Below, piece after piece: positions 54,167 to 63,968 of a DNA stretch of 64,000 nucleotides (positions within the stretch are counted from its first letter, which is position 1; every line of letters begins with the position of its first letter). Origin of the DNA: Sphingomonas alpina (lineage in GTDB: Bacteria > Pseudomonadota > Alphaproteobacteria > Sphingomonadales > Sphingomonadaceae); contig NZ_CP061038.1 in NCBI RefSeq assembly GCF_014490665.1, positions 496,001 through 560,000 of the forward strand, written 5' to 3'. The translations under genes and the position numbers were made by a program. The notes under the pieces are model-generated. The model did no database searches, was not told the origin of the DNA, and worked only from the letters and a program-made list of their open reading frames with translations.

Positions 54167-55873
54167 TCAGGCGGTGGTTTTTGCCTCGGCCAGAACTTCG
54201 CTGATCAGGTCCTTGCGGCTGAGCTTTCCGATCATCGTCTTGGGCATGTTCAATCGCACGACCACCTCATCGACCCGCTCGTGACGCCCGAGTTGCGGGT
54301 TGAGCCAGTCGCGCAATTCCTCGCCCGTGGTGGTGTTCCCGTCGACCAGCGTCACATAGGCGCGCGGCTGCTCGCCGCGATAGGCGTCGGGCATGCCGAT
54401 CACCAATGCCTCCTTCACCGCCGGGTTGCGGTAGAGGATATTCTCGATCTGGCTCGGAAAGACCTTGAAGCCGCTGACCGCGATCATGTCCTTCAGCCGG
54501 TCGACGATGCGGATAAAGCCATCGGGGTCGATCGTGCCAACGTCACCGGTGCGCAGCCAGCGCGTGCCGGCCGCATCGGTTACGAACACATCGGCATCGG
54601 CATCGGGCTTGCCCCAATAGCCTTTCAGGATCTGCGGTCCCGACACGACCAACTCACCCGGCTCGCCCTCGGGTGCTGGCAGCGCGGGATCACCCTTGTC
54701 GACCAATCTCACATTGGTAGCCGGCAGCGGCTGGCCGATCGTGCCCGGTTTGCCCTCATTTTCATATGGGTTGGCCGAAACCACGCCGGAACTTTCCGAC
54801 AGGCCATAGCCCTCGACCACGGTCGCACCGGTGACGCTCTCGAACTTCGCCTTCAGCTCGGACGAAAGCGGCGCGCCGCCGGAGATACAGATCCGCAGCG
54901 AGGAAAAATCCGTCTGGCCGATCTTCGGGTGATCGAGCAGCGCTTGGTACATGGTCGGGACGCCGGGCAGGGCAGTCGCCTTGGTACGGTGGATCGCGGC
55001 GAGCACCTGTCCGGAATCGAAGCGCGGCAGCATCACGATGCAGCCGCCGTTGAGCACAGTGCGGTTGAGCACGCAGGTATTGGCAAAGACGTGGAACAGC
55101 GGGAGCACGCCGAGAATGCGATCGACCGCACCAGGATGCGGGTCGAGCCCCATCACCTGCCGCGCATTGGCCGACAAATTCTCGTGCGTCAGCATCGCCC
55201 CTTTGGGCGTGCCGGTCGTTCCTCCGGTATATTGGATCAGCGCGACATGATTGGCCGGATCAATCTCCACCGGTGCATGCTGGCCGTCATTGTCGATCAG
55301 CTTCGAGAAGGCGATGATCCTTGGATCGTCGGGCCGCTTGGTCGTCTCCTTGCTCTTGAACAAGCGGTAGAGCAGCGACTTTGCGGGCGGCAGGGCGCCG
55401 GCAACCGATCCGACCACCAGCCGTTCGAGGCCACTGCGGTCGAGCACTTTCAAGGCGGTCGGCAACACCGCACTGGCCGAGACGGTGAACAGCATGCGCG
55501 TGCCCGAATCCGCGACCTGGTGCGCCAGTTCGTCGACCGTGTAGAGCGGCGAGAAATTGACCACCGTCGCGCCGATCTTGAGGATGCCATAATAAGCGGC
55601 GAGATAATGCGGCACATTGGGCAGGAAGAGGCCGATCCGGTCGCCCGGGCCATAGCCGAGAGCCGTCAGCCCGGCCGCGACACGGTTCGCGCCATCCAGC
55701 GTCTCGGCATAGCTGTAGAGTCGGCCGAGAAAATCGACCAGCGGCGCATCGCCGGCAAGCGCGGCCGCGCGGTCGAACAGCTCGACCATCGAGAGTGGCG
55801 GGAACACCGTGTCCCAGCGTGTGGGATGGCGATAGGCGTTGGTCCAGGCGGTGATCGGGTCTGACATTGACAT
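54167..55873 (-). CDS. Long-chain fatty-acid-CoA ligase-type AMP-binding enzyme
   Basis: The 568-residue protein belongs to the AMP-forming acyl-CoA synthetase family. It has the P-loop YTGGTTGTPKGA, GYGLSES, the hinge WLRTGDVGTIDPDGFI and the late catalytic Lys in TMIGKLSRKDL. It activates a fatty or related carboxylic acid to acyl-CoA. ATG 55873 (or 55867) is chosen over an upstream TTG at 55903. Isolated on the minus strand with no beta-oxidation genes adjacent. Confidence 0.93.
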   Translation of the reverse strand: MSMSDPITAWTNAYRHPTRWDTVFPPLSMVELFDRAAALAGDAPLVDFLGRLYSYAETLDGANRVAAGLTALGYGPGDRIGLFLPNVPHYLAAYYGILKIGATVVNFSPLYTVDELAHQVADSGTRMLFTVSASAVLPTALKVLDRSGLERLVVGSVAGALPPAKSLLYRLFKSKETTKRPDDPRIIAFSKLIDNDGQHAPVEIDPANHVALIQYTGGTTGTPKGAMLTHENLSANARQVMGLDPHPGAVDRILGVLPLFHVFANTCVLNRTVLNGGCIVMLPRFDSGQVLAAIHRTKATALPGVPTMYQALLDHPKIGQTDFSSLRICISGGAPLSSELKAKFESVTGATVVEGYGLSESSGVVSANPYENEGKPGTIGQPLPATNVRLVDKGDPALPAPEGEPGELVVSGPQILKGYWGKPDADADVFVTDAAGTRWLRTGDVGTIDPDGFIRIVDRLKDMIAVSGFKVFPSQIENILYRNPAVKEALVIGMPDAYRGEQPRAYVTLVDGNTTTGEELRDWLNPQLGRHERVDEVVVRLNMPKTMIGKLSRKDLISEVLAEAKTTA

Positions 55874-55947
55874 TGGTGTAAGCAACGGTTTCTCCCCACG
55901 CAAGCGCGAGAATGTCCTGCCGCCCGGGCGGCAATATTAAAACACAA

Positions 55948-56145
55948 TCAGCCCGCGAACCGCTTGGTCCAGGTGATCAGCACTGACACGCCGAACAGGC
56001 CGACATCGACCGCGGCCTGCACGCGGCCCGGCGACCGGTCGCCCTGATCATGGGTGATGATGCGAATATCGGCGGATGGATGTCGCACGGCGATTGCGAA
56101 GAGCAATGCGACGACAACGGCCACGGCAATTCGGCGATCGCGCAT
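55948..56145 (-). CDS. Small membrane protein
   Basis: The 65-residue protein starts MRDRRIAVAVVVALLFAIAV, with a membrane helix at residues 6-20. A hydrophilic middle (SADIRIITHDQGDRSPGRVQ) and a second hydrophobic helix (VDVGLFGVSVLITW) follow. ATG 56145 is preceded by AAGGA at 7 nt. No family is recognised. It lies between the acyl-CoA ligase and GGDEF genes. Confidence 0.62.
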   Translation of the reverse strand: MRDRRIAVAVVVALLFAIAVRHPSADIRIITHDQGDRSPGRVQAAVDVGLFGVSVLITWTKRFAG

Positions 56146-56219
56146 TGGCGCGTCCTTCTGGTTAAATTGCCCCTGTCGTCGTTCTGCGTAACGATTCGAA
56201 GGCAAAACGGCAAGCGCGT

Positions 56220-57929
56220 CTAGGCGGCGGCGGCTCTTTCGAACTGTGGCGCGCGGGCCGCCCGCACCCGGTCCCGGCCAGCTTCCTTGGCGTCGAACAG
56301 CGCACGATCGGCGGCGCGGTACAATGCCTTCCAATCGGTTTCGCGCGCGAGCGGGCCGTTGCACACGCCGATGCTGGCGGTGACGGCGAGATCGAACGGC
56401 ATGCGGCCGCTACGGAATCCGGCGAGGATCGCCTCGGCTTCGATCGGGCGGTCGCATGACGTGACCACCGCGAATTCCTCGCCACCGATCCGGGCGACCA
56501 GCGTTTCGGCGTTTGCCGCAGCGCGCAGGATGCGGGCGACCACGCGCAGCACTTCATCACCGCCGTCATGGCCGATCGTGTCGTTGACGCGCTTGAAATT
56601 GTCGATGTCGATCAGCAGCAACGACTGATTGCCCGCGCGGCCGATCGCCCGGTGCAAAAAGGCACGGCGATTGAGCAGGCCGGTGAGTGGATCGGTGTCG
56701 GCCAGCAGCCGGGCGGCAATCTCCTGTTCGCGCGCTTCATCGCGTTCGCGGCTGATCATCAGGATGCGATAAGCGATCGCCATCGACGACAGCACGGCCT
56801 CGACCGCCATCGACACAACGGTCGAATTGTCGAGCCAGAAATTATAGAACAGCAAGTTGAAGCTGTACGCGGTGCGGGCCGCGCCGAGGCCGATCGGTAC
56901 CGACCAGGCGATCAGGAACAGCCAGAGATAGGGACTGTGGTGCCGCCAGGCGCTGTACAGGACCGGGACGATCGACAGGATCAGCAGCCCGAAACCGAGC
57001 GACAGGGCCGTGTCGAACCCGCGCATCCCCCAGGGCGCGAGCAACGCTATACCCAGTGCGGGCAGTGCCACAGCGGCCGACGCGATCCGGGTCAATGCCC
57101 GCAGTCGCGAGGTCATCACGCCATGTTCGAAGAAATGGCCGAGAAACGCGACCGCCGTCACGCCGACCATCGCCAGGGTCAGATAATTGATGCGCAGCCG
57201 TGTCCGGTTGTCGATGTCCGTCAGCAGCCATGCCAGCGTGCCGGATGAGGATAAGGCATAGAGCATCAACGCGACGAGCATCAGGCAATAGAGCGGCAGA
57301 TAGTCCTGACGCAGTGCCCGGGCCAGGCCGAGATTGTAGAGTAGCAGAGCCAGGCACAGCCCGCCGAACCCGGCATAGATCGCCGCCAGGACGATATTGG
57401 ACATCGCTGCTTCGGTCCCGGTCGCGATCGTCGCACCGAGCACGACGCCGCGCAGGTTCATGCTGCCCTCGACATACCAGAGCAACCGCACCACCGGCGC
57501 GTCGCGGCGCGGGAGCCAGCGGTGCACGATCGCGCCGAGTTGCAGATTGCGCGTCGCGGCATGGGCATCCGTCCGGATCGTCGCAACCTTGCCGTCGGCA
57601 TAGAGCGCGTAGAGCGTCATGCTTTCCTGCCACTGGCTGAGCACGCGTACCCCAATGCGCTGGCGCGTATCCGCGACCGACATGGGCTGGCTGATCACCC
57701 AGAAATTGCCCGCGCCAAACTTCTGCTGAGGCGTCTTGCAGTCAAAGCCCGACGACGGCGTGCGCAGGAGTTGCGCCGCAGTCATACCGGGCGTGGCGCG
57801 CAGGATGCACAGCGTAATCGGTTTGCCGACCGTGCCGGCCTGTGCCCGCGCGGGTGCCGGCGTGGCGACCATCACCGCCAGGCAAGCGCCGATCAGCGCC
57901 AACAGACTGAAAAACCACGGCCGAAGCAT
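56220..57929 (-). CDS. Membrane diguanylate cyclase (7TM-DISM/GGDEF)
   Basis: The 569-residue protein has a signal peptide (FFSLLALIGACLAVMVATPA). An extracytoplasmic domain of about 150 residues follows, then seven membrane helices (about 165-385) of the 7TMR-DISM type. A C-terminal GGDEF domain carries the intact active loop RIGGEEF, preceded by DPLTGLLNRRAFL. It should make c-di-GMP in response to a periplasmic ligand. No EAL domain is attached. Start ATG 57929 is used; GTG 57935 is an alternative. Confidence 0.92.
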   Translation of the reverse strand: MLRPWFFSLLALIGACLAVMVATPAPARAQAGTVGKPITLCILRATPGMTAAQLLRTPSSGFDCKTPQQKFGAGNFWVISQPMSVADTRQRIGVRVLSQWQESMTLYALYADGKVATIRTDAHAATRNLQLGAIVHRWLPRRDAPVVRLLWYVEGSMNLRGVVLGATIATGTEAAMSNIVLAAIYAGFGGLCLALLLYNLGLARALRQDYLPLYCLMLVALMLYALSSSGTLAWLLTDIDNRTRLRINYLTLAMVGVTAVAFLGHFFEHGVMTSRLRALTRIASAAVALPALGIALLAPWGMRGFDTALSLGFGLLILSIVPVLYSAWRHHSPYLWLFLIAWSVPIGLGAARTAYSFNLLFYNFWLDNSTVVSMAVEAVLSSMAIAYRILMISRERDEAREQEIAARLLADTDPLTGLLNRRAFLHRAIGRAGNQSLLLIDIDNFKRVNDTIGHDGGDEVLRVVARILRAAANAETLVARIGGEEFAVVTSCDRPIEAEAILAGFRSGRMPFDLAVTASIGVCNGPLARETDWKALYRAADRALFDAKEAGRDRVRAARAPQFERAAAA

Positions 57930-58113
57930 CCGCACTGTCTAGACCGGATATGCCAAACAGAAGGTAAAGAGCGCTCCGACGACTGCCGGATGTGCCGATC
58001 CGGGGCGAGCCGGCGGCGCTGGCTATGAAAATTCGATCCGATCGCTATCCATTACGCCGCCGATATGACCTATCGTTCCGGCTGCCGTCTCGCATCAAGG
58101 TCAATAACGACAG

Positions 58114-59034
58114 ATGACCCCCGTCGATCCCAGAACGCTTGAGATCTTCCGCGCCATTGCCGAGACCGGCTCGGCGACGCGCGCGGCGAACCGGCTCAAC
58201 ACCACTCAGCCGAGCGTGACGCGAACCATCGGTGCATTCGAGAAATCCTGCGGATTCCGGCTGTTCGATCGCGGCCGGAACGGCATGACCCTGACGCCGG
58301 AGGGAGAGGTGTTGCTCGCATCGGTCGAACGCAGCTTTGCCGGCCTGCGCGCCGTCCAGCGCACGATCGGGGAGATCAGGGGCGGGTTGCACGGTACATT
58401 ATGGGCGACTGCCATTCCGGTCGTCGCGGAAGGCGTGCTTGGCGCATTGCTTGGCCGTTTTGCCCGCGAAAACCCGCAGGTCAGCGTCAACCAGCATGTC
58501 GCACCACCCGAACTGGTGCTCAACAGAATCCTCGCGGGCGAGGTCGATATGGGGGCGATCATCGGCCCGGTCCCGATTGGAATGAAGCTGGCAGCGGTGC
58601 CGATCGGCGAGCGCACCATGACGCTGGTGGTGGCGCCGCATCATCGTCTTGCCGATCGCGACCTGGTCCGGTTCAGCGAACTCGACGGCGAAATATTCGT
58701 GATGATGCCGCGCGCGCATAATATCCGCAGCACGGTCGACGCCATGCTGGAAGAATTCGGCGTCCGTCCGGGCATGATCCATGAGATGGGCAGCCAGCGC
58801 TCGGTCGCGGAAGTGGTCAGGAATTGCGACGGTATCGGCTTTATCGACACCGAGATCGTCGACTCGATGCGCCCCGGTTCGCTGGTCGCGGTCCGGCTCG
58901 ATCCGCCGGCATCCTGGACGATCAACCTGATTCACCGTCGTGACGACACGTCGAAAGTGCTGGCGGCGTTTCTCGACTGGCTTGCCGGCCAGGCCGACCA
59001 ACCGGCGGCTAACCCTGTGTCGGCTGGCCCTTGA
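58114..59034 (+). CDS. LysR-family transcriptional regulator
   Basis: The 306-residue protein has the LysR HTH (LEIFRAIAETGSATRAANRL, NTTQPSVTRTIGAFEKSCGF) and a substrate-binding C-terminal domain (NQHVAPPELVLNRILAGEVD, PHHRLADRDLVRFSELDG). It lies divergent from the GGDEF gene. Its 3' end overlaps the convergent rhodanese gene by 26 bp, so neither is an obvious target. Ligand unknown. Confidence 0.93.
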   Translation: MTPVDPRTLEIFRAIAETGSATRAANRLNTTQPSVTRTIGAFEKSCGFRLFDRGRNGMTLTPEGEVLLASVERSFAGLRAVQRTIGEIRGGLHGTLWATAIPVVAEGVLGALLGRFARENPQVSVNQHVAPPELVLNRILAGEVDMGAIIGPVPIGMKLAAVPIGERTMTLVVAPHHRLADRDLVRFSELDGEIFVMMPRAHNIRSTVDAMLEEFGVRPGMIHEMGSQRSVAEVVRNCDGIGFIDTEIVDSMRPGSLVAVRLDPPASWTINLIHRRDDTSKVLAAFLDWLAGQADQPAANPVSAGP

Positions 59035-59539
59035 CCCAGCCGATCGCCGGATCGTTCATGTCGACCGCCTCGCCCAGTTCCCAGACCTGCTTGTAACCAT
59101 AGCCGACCAGATTGACGAAGGTCTGGATATTGAGCGCCAAGGGCCGCGACTTGGTGACCACCGGTGCGATGTTGTTGCGGAAATTATTGTTGCAATAGAT
59201 GTAGATCGGCCGGTTCGTGTCGGATCCGATCACCCGCGCCAGGCTTTCGGCAGTGAAATCGGGCAGCGGCAGATTGACCGCGCCGGCAATATGCCCCTGG
59301 CGGAATGCCTCGGCGGATCGCGCATCGAGCAACAGCGCGTTCGGCGCCACGCTTTCGCGTTTGAAGTCAGCCACATTCAGCAACCGTTTTGCGCGATAGG
59401 GGCCGACATCCTGAGTCAGCGCGACAAAGCCGTCATAGTCGATCAGCGGATTGGCGGGCGGCGGCGCTTCCTTTGCCGACAAAGGCATTGCGACGCTCAA
59501 TCCGGCAAATGCCGCCAGGACGATCAATGATGTTCGCAT
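59009..59539 (-). CDS. Secreted rhodanese-like protein
   Basis: The 176-residue protein has a signal peptide (MRTSLIVLAAFAGLSVAMPL). A rhodanese domain follows with LLLDARSAEAFRQGHIAGAV and the catalytic Cys in IYIYCNNNFRNN, unusual in its loop (CNNNFR in place of the usual short active loop). ATG 59539 is chosen; upstream frame to 59737 lacks a signal and a ribosome site. Periplasmic sulfur transfer is likely, but the atypical loop makes activity uncertain. Overlaps the convergent LysR gene by 26 bp. Confidence 0.87.
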   Translation of the reverse strand: MRTSLIVLAAFAGLSVAMPLSAKEAPPPANPLIDYDGFVALTQDVGPYRAKRLLNVADFKRESVAPNALLLDARSAEAFRQGHIAGAVNLPLPDFTAESLARVIGSDTNRPIYIYCNNNFRNNIAPVVTKSRPLALNIQTFVNLVGYGYKQVWELGEAVDMNDPAIGWVKGQPTQG

Positions 59540-59735
59540 GTCACCCACTCCCGATCCGTGTTGTGAGAAGAGTGAACGACCGCATCTTGACCGTTGCTGA
59601 ATGATCGAAAAGCCGTCCGGGATCTGGTCCGCGACTGATCTTTTGCTGTCCATATGCGGGACAAGCTTCACAGCTATCTTGTTTTCTATCGCCGCCACGT
59701 GCCTATTGTTAACCATCATACCGTGGGAGTCGGAC

Positions 59736-60185
59736 ATGGTGCGGAAATTGCTGGCTGGAGTCGCACTGGCGACGATCTCGAGTGCCGCCCAGGCGGACTG
59801 GGACGATCGTTACGAAATGCAGCAGGTGGTGGTGGCCGCCGCCGATCTCGATCTGGCGACCAGCGCGGGGATCGCCGAACTGTATCGCCGGGTCGATCGC
59901 GCGGTGAACCGGATTTGCGGTAGTGACCGGGATTGCCGCGAGGAGGCCTGGGAAAGCACTGAGGATCAGGCATCCGCAGCGATCAGTCATGACAAATGGA
60001 TGCGTCGCCTGGCGCTGGAGCGCGCGGCGCAATTGCGCGCCTGTGGCTGGGGCGGGTGCGAACCGCGGCCCGCTCAGGTATGGTCCCCGCCGGCTCGCCC
60101 GCCCGTCACCTATTCGGTGGCGCCGGGCACCCGCATTACCGTCGTGATCCGCTCCTCGCCGGGGCCGGTCTATTATCGCCGATAG
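59736..60185 (+). CDS. UrcA-family secreted protein
   Basis: The 149-residue protein has a signal peptide (MVRKLLAGVALATISSAAQA). The UrcA pattern VVVAAADLDLATSAGIAELY follows, then RRVDRAVNRICGSDRDCREE with the conserved Cys pair. The Pro/Arg-rich C-terminal region contains RACGWGGCEPRPAQ and may be a second Cys pair. UrcA proteins are abundant in sphingomonads and of unknown function. GGGAG precedes ATG 59736. A terminator follows. Confidence 0.9.
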   Translation: MVRKLLAGVALATISSAAQADWDDRYEMQQVVVAAADLDLATSAGIAELYRRVDRAVNRICGSDRDCREEAWESTEDQASAAISHDKWMRRLALERAAQLRACGWGGCEPRPAQVWSPPARPPVTYSVAPGTRITVVIRSSPGPVYYRR

Positions 60186-60190
60186 CAAAA

Positions 60191-60212
60191 GGGCCGGACT
60201 TTCGCCCGGCCC
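60191..60212. terminator. Convergent hairpin terminator
   Basis: GGGCCGG (60191-60197) pairs with CCGGCCC (60206-60212), loop ACTTTCGC. It separates the UrcA gene from the convergent clpA gene. Confidence 0.7.
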
Positions 60213-60235
60213 CTCGCTGTAGGTGATGTAACGCC

Positions 60236-62563
60236 TTATTTCGCTTCGACGCTCTCGGCCCTACCCTTTTTATCGGGGCCCTTTTTCTTGGGCTTTTTCG
60301 GTGCCGCGGCCGTGATTTCGAAGACCAAGGCGCCATCCTTCATCTTCACCGTCACTTCGCCGCCATGGACCAGCTTGCCGAACAGCAATTCCTCGGCGAG
60401 CGGCTGCTTGATCTTTTCCTGGATCAGGCGGCCCATCGGGCGGGCGCCATAGAGCTTGTCATAGCCCTTGGTGGTGAGCCACGCCTTGGATTCGTCGTCG
60501 AGCGTGATGTGCACATTGCGGTCGGCGAGCTGCAGTTCGAGCTGGAGGATGAACTTCTCCACCACCCGCGCGACCACGTCGGTCGGCAGATAGCTGAACG
60601 GCACGATCGCATCCAACCGGTTGCGGAACTCCGGCGTGAACATCTTCTGCACCGCCTGCTCGTCCTCGCCCTCGCGCGACAGCTGGCCGAAGCCAAGCGT
60701 CTCGCGCGCCATGTCGGATGCGCCGGCATTGGTCGTCATGATCAGGATGACGTTCCTGAAATCGACGGTCTTGCCGTGGTGGTCGGTCAGCTTGCCGTTG
60801 TCCATCACCTGCAACAGGATGTTGAACAGGTCGGGATGCGCCTTCTCGATCTCGTCGAGCAGCAGCACCGAATGCGGCTGCTGATCGACCGCATCGGTCA
60901 GCAACCCGCCCTGGTCGTACCCGACATAGCCGGGAGGCGCGCCGATCAGCCGGCTGACCGAGTGACGCTCCATATATTCCGACATGTCGAAGCGCTGCAG
61001 CGGGATGCCCATGATGCTGGCGAGCTGCTTGGCGACTTCGGTCTTGCCGACGCCGGTCGGGCCGGTGAAAAGGTAATTGCCGATCGGCTTGTCGGGATCG
61101 CGCAGGCCCGCACGGCTGAGCTTGATCGCCGAGGCAAGCTTCTCGATTGCGGCATTCTGTCCGAACACGACCCGCTTGAGATCGGTTTCCAGGCTTTCCA
61201 GCGCCTTGGTGTCGTCGGTCGAGACCGATTTCGGCGGGATGCGCGCCATCGTCGCGATCACGGCTTCGATCTCGCGCGTGGTGATGGTCTTCTTGCGCTT
61301 GTTCGGCGCCACCAGCATCTGCATCGCGCCGACCTCGTCGATCACGTCGATCGCCTTGTCGGGCAGCTTGCGGTCGTTGATGTACCGCGCCGACAGCTCG
61401 ACCGCCGATTTGATCGCGTCGGGCGTGTATTTGACCGAGTGATGATTCTCGAACGCGGTACGCAGCCCGGTCAGGATCTTGATGGTGTCCTCGATCGTCG
61501 GTTCATTGACGTCGATCTTCTGGAAGCGCCGCAGCAGCGCGCGGTCCTTCTCGAAGTGATTGCGGAACTCCTTGTAGGTGGTCGAACCGATGCAGCGAAT
61601 CGTGCCGCCCGACAAAGCGGGTTTCAGCAGGTTCGACGCGTCCATCGCGCCGCCGCTGGTCGCGCCGGCACCGATCACGGTGTGGATCTCGTCGATGAAC
61701 AGGATCGCGTCAGGCAGCTTTTCGAGCTCGTTGACGACCGCCTTCAGGCGTTCCTCGAAATCGCCGCGATAGCGCGTGCCGGCGAGCAAGGCGCCCATGT
61801 CGAGCGAATAGATCACTGCCGGCAACAGCACCTCGGGCACATCGCCTTCGACGATCTTGCGTGCCAGGCCTTCGGCGATCGCGGTCTTGCCGACGCCGGG
61901 ATCGCCGACATAGAGCGGGTTGTTCTTCGAGCGGCGGCACAGGATCTGCACGGTGCGATCGACTTCGGGGCCGCGCCCGATCAGCGGGTCGACCTTGCCG
62001 TTCTTGGCCTTCTCGTTGAGGTCGACGGTGAACTGCTTGAGCGCGCTTTCGCCCTTTTTCTCGCCGGGCTTCTGCGTCTTCTCTTCCTCGGCGCCCTTCA
62101 CTTCGCGCGCTTCGGGAACGGCGCCGCCCTTGCCGACGCCATGCGAGATGAAGCTGACGGCATCGAGACGGCTCATGTCCTGCTGCTGAAGGAAATAGAC
62201 GGCATAGCTTTCGCGCTCGCTGAACAGAGCGACGAGCACATTGGCGCCGGTCACCTCGTCGCGGCCCGAGGACTGGACGTGGAGAATCGCGCGCTGCACG
62301 ACGCGCTGGAAACCGCTGGTGGGCGACGGGTCGGTAGCGGCATCGACCTTCAGCGCCTCGAGCTCGGTATCGAGATAATGCGCCACGGTCGCTTTCAGCT
62401 CGCCGAGATCGACGCCGCATGACGACATGACATTGGAGGCATGCTCGTCATCGACCAGCGCCAGCAACAGATGCTCCAGCGTCGCATATTCATGACGGCG
62501 CGACGATGCGGCTTCGAGCGCCTTGTGAAGCGTGGTCTCGAGCGCAGAGGCGAAACTAGGCAT
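60236..62563 (-). CDS. clpA: ATP-dependent Clp protease ATP-binding subunit ClpA
   Basis: The 775-residue Hsp100 has an N-terminal Clp_N domain (MPSFASALETTLHKALEAAS, HEYATLEHLLLALVDDEH). The first AAA+ has Walker A GDPGVGKTAIAEG (about 220) and the second GPTGVGKTEVAKQ (about 500). No M-domain coiled coil lies between them, which is ClpA rather than ClpB. The C-terminal tail is Lys-rich (KKPKKKGPDKKGRAE). It unfolds substrates for ClpP. clpS, often upstream, is not seen in the window on this side. A DUF1192 gene precedes it. Confidence 0.96.
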   Translation of the reverse strand: MPSFASALETTLHKALEAASSRRHEYATLEHLLLALVDDEHASNVMSSCGVDLGELKATVAHYLDTELEALKVDAATDPSPTSGFQRVVQRAILHVQSSGRDEVTGANVLVALFSERESYAVYFLQQQDMSRLDAVSFISHGVGKGGAVPEAREVKGAEEEKTQKPGEKKGESALKQFTVDLNEKAKNGKVDPLIGRGPEVDRTVQILCRRSKNNPLYVGDPGVGKTAIAEGLARKIVEGDVPEVLLPAVIYSLDMGALLAGTRYRGDFEERLKAVVNELEKLPDAILFIDEIHTVIGAGATSGGAMDASNLLKPALSGGTIRCIGSTTYKEFRNHFEKDRALLRRFQKIDVNEPTIEDTIKILTGLRTAFENHHSVKYTPDAIKSAVELSARYINDRKLPDKAIDVIDEVGAMQMLVAPNKRKKTITTREIEAVIATMARIPPKSVSTDDTKALESLETDLKRVVFGQNAAIEKLASAIKLSRAGLRDPDKPIGNYLFTGPTGVGKTEVAKQLASIMGIPLQRFDMSEYMERHSVSRLIGAPPGYVGYDQGGLLTDAVDQQPHSVLLLDEIEKAHPDLFNILLQVMDNGKLTDHHGKTVDFRNVILIMTTNAGASDMARETLGFGQLSREGEDEQAVQKMFTPEFRNRLDAIVPFSYLPTDVVARVVEKFILQLELQLADRNVHITLDDESKAWLTTKGYDKLYGARPMGRLIQEKIKQPLAEELLFGKLVHGGEVTVKMKDGALVFEITAAAPKKPKKKGPDKKGRAESVEAK

Positions 62564-62688
62564 TCAGATTACTCCATGCGGACCGTCGGAATGCGGACGG
62601 CCCTTTCCACTAATGTTGGAAGGCAGGTCGCCCGCATCAAGCACTTGAAAAAAGCTCCGGCTCTTCCAGCCTGCCGGAGCGCTCATGC

Positions 62689-62886
62689 TCATCGCTTGAA
62701 TAGGTCGTCAGCGCTTGCGCGATGGTTAACGGCCTTGGTCATGCGTGTACGTGTGCGGACGATTTCGCCCTCCAGCGCGGCGATCCGCGCTTCGCATTCC
62801 TCGACCGACAGGGGGTCGAGGTCCTGCCGGGTCAGCGCTGTCAGCGGGTCGCCCGGTTTTCCTGCAAGGATCTCATCCAAATCCAT
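62689..62886 (-). CDS. DUF1192-family small protein
   Basis: The 65-residue protein (MDLDEILAGKPGDPLTALTR, DLDPLSVEECEARIAALEGE) is a typical DUF1192 member with a C-terminal coiled coil (IVRTRTRMTKAVNHR) and the ADDLFKR ending. Such genes are common next to clpA or quinone oxidoreductase genes in alphaproteobacteria and have no known function. It is divergent from the oxidoreductase gene with 77 bp between. Confidence 0.9.
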   Translation of the reverse strand: MDLDEILAGKPGDPLTALTRQDLDPLSVEECEARIAALEGEIVRTRTRMTKAVNHRASADDLFKR

Positions 62887-62963
62887 GACATGAAAGTTGA
62901 CCGGGTGTACCGCGATGTCAATAAGACCCGCCGGATATCCGGCGAAAAAGGGGCGGCGGATCG

Positions 62964-63968
62964 ATGAGCGACATTCCGAAACTGATGCGGGCGATCGATC
63001 CCGATGCGCCCGGCGGACCCGATGTGTTGCGCATCGTCGAGCGGCCCGTGCCGGTGCCCGGGCCCGAAGAGGTGCTGATCCGCGTCGCCGCCGCCGGCGT
63101 CAACCGGCCGGAAGTGATGCAGCGCAAGGGATTATACCCGCCGCCGCCTGGCGCGCCGTCGATTCTCGGCATGGAAGTATCCGGCACGATCGTCGCGGTT
63201 GGTGACGGCGTCATGAAGGAAATTATCGGCCAGCCGGTCTGCGCCCTGATCAGCGGCGGCGCCTATGCCGATTATGCCGTCGCGCCCTGGGGCCAGTGCC
63301 TGCCGGTGCCCGAAGCGCTGTCGATGGTCGAGGCCGCGGCAATGCCCGAGACGCTGTTCACCGTGTGGACCAATTTGTTCGAGCGCGGCTATGCCTCGGA
63401 AGGCGACACGGTGCTGGTGCATGGCGGGACCAGCGGCATCGGAACCATGGCGATCGCGCTTGCCAATCTGTTCGGCCTGACGATCATCGTCACGGCCGGA
63501 TCGGACGAGAAATGCGCCGCGGCCAAGGCGCTCGGGGCGGATCATGCGATCAACTACAAGACGCAGGACTTCGTCGCTGAGGTGAAGGCGATTACCGCCG
63601 GCAAGGGCTGTGCCGTGGTGCTCGACATGGTCGGCGGCGACTATCTGCCGCGCAACATGCAGTGCCTTGCGGACGATGGTCGTCACGTCTCGATCGCCGT
63701 GCAAGGCGGGCTGACCGCGACGATCCCGATCTTCGAGATCATGCGCCGCCGCCTGACTCTGACCGGATCGACGCTGCGCCCGCGCGACACCGCGTTCAAG
63801 ACGCTGGTCGCCGACGAACTTTCACGCACGGTCTGGCCACATGTCGCAGCGGGACGTTTGAAACCGGTGATCGACCGCACTTTCCCGCTCGCGGAAGCCC
63901 CGGCTGCGCATGAACGGATGGAGGCCGGCGACCATGTCGGCAAGATCGTGCTGGTGATGGACGACTAG
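62964..63968 (+). CDS. NAD(P)H-quinone oxidoreductase (zinc-free MDR, PIG3-like)
   Basis: The 334-residue protein is a medium-chain dehydrogenase/reductase of the quinone-oxidoreductase type. It has LIRVAAAGVNRPEVMQRKGL, YPPPPGAPSILGMEVSGTIV, the NADP-binding VLVHGGTSGIGTMAIALANL and the late IPIFEIMRRRLTLTGSTLRP. It lacks structural zinc Cys residues. It reduces quinones with NADPH. A complete gene; only 32 bp remain after it in the window. Confidence 0.94.
   Translation: MSDIPKLMRAIDPDAPGGPDVLRIVERPVPVPGPEEVLIRVAAAGVNRPEVMQRKGLYPPPPGAPSILGMEVSGTIVAVGDGVMKEIIGQPVCALISGGAYADYAVAPWGQCLPVPEALSMVEAAAMPETLFTVWTNLFERGYASEGDTVLVHGGTSGIGTMAIALANLFGLTIIVTAGSDEKCAAAKALGADHAINYKTQDFVAEVKAITAGKGCAVVLDMVGGDYLPRNMQCLADDGRHVSIAVQGGLTATIPIFEIMRRRLTLTGSTLRPRDTAFKTLVADELSRTVWPHVAAGRLKPVIDRTFPLAEAPAAHERMEAGDHVGKIVLVMDD

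Noticed and set aside
54164..55864. 566-residue plus-strand frame opposite the acyl-CoA ligase
   Set aside because: Antisense to a protein with all AMP-binding motifs.
60365..62422. 685-residue plus-strand frame opposite clpA
   Set aside because: Antisense to ClpA; no family pattern.
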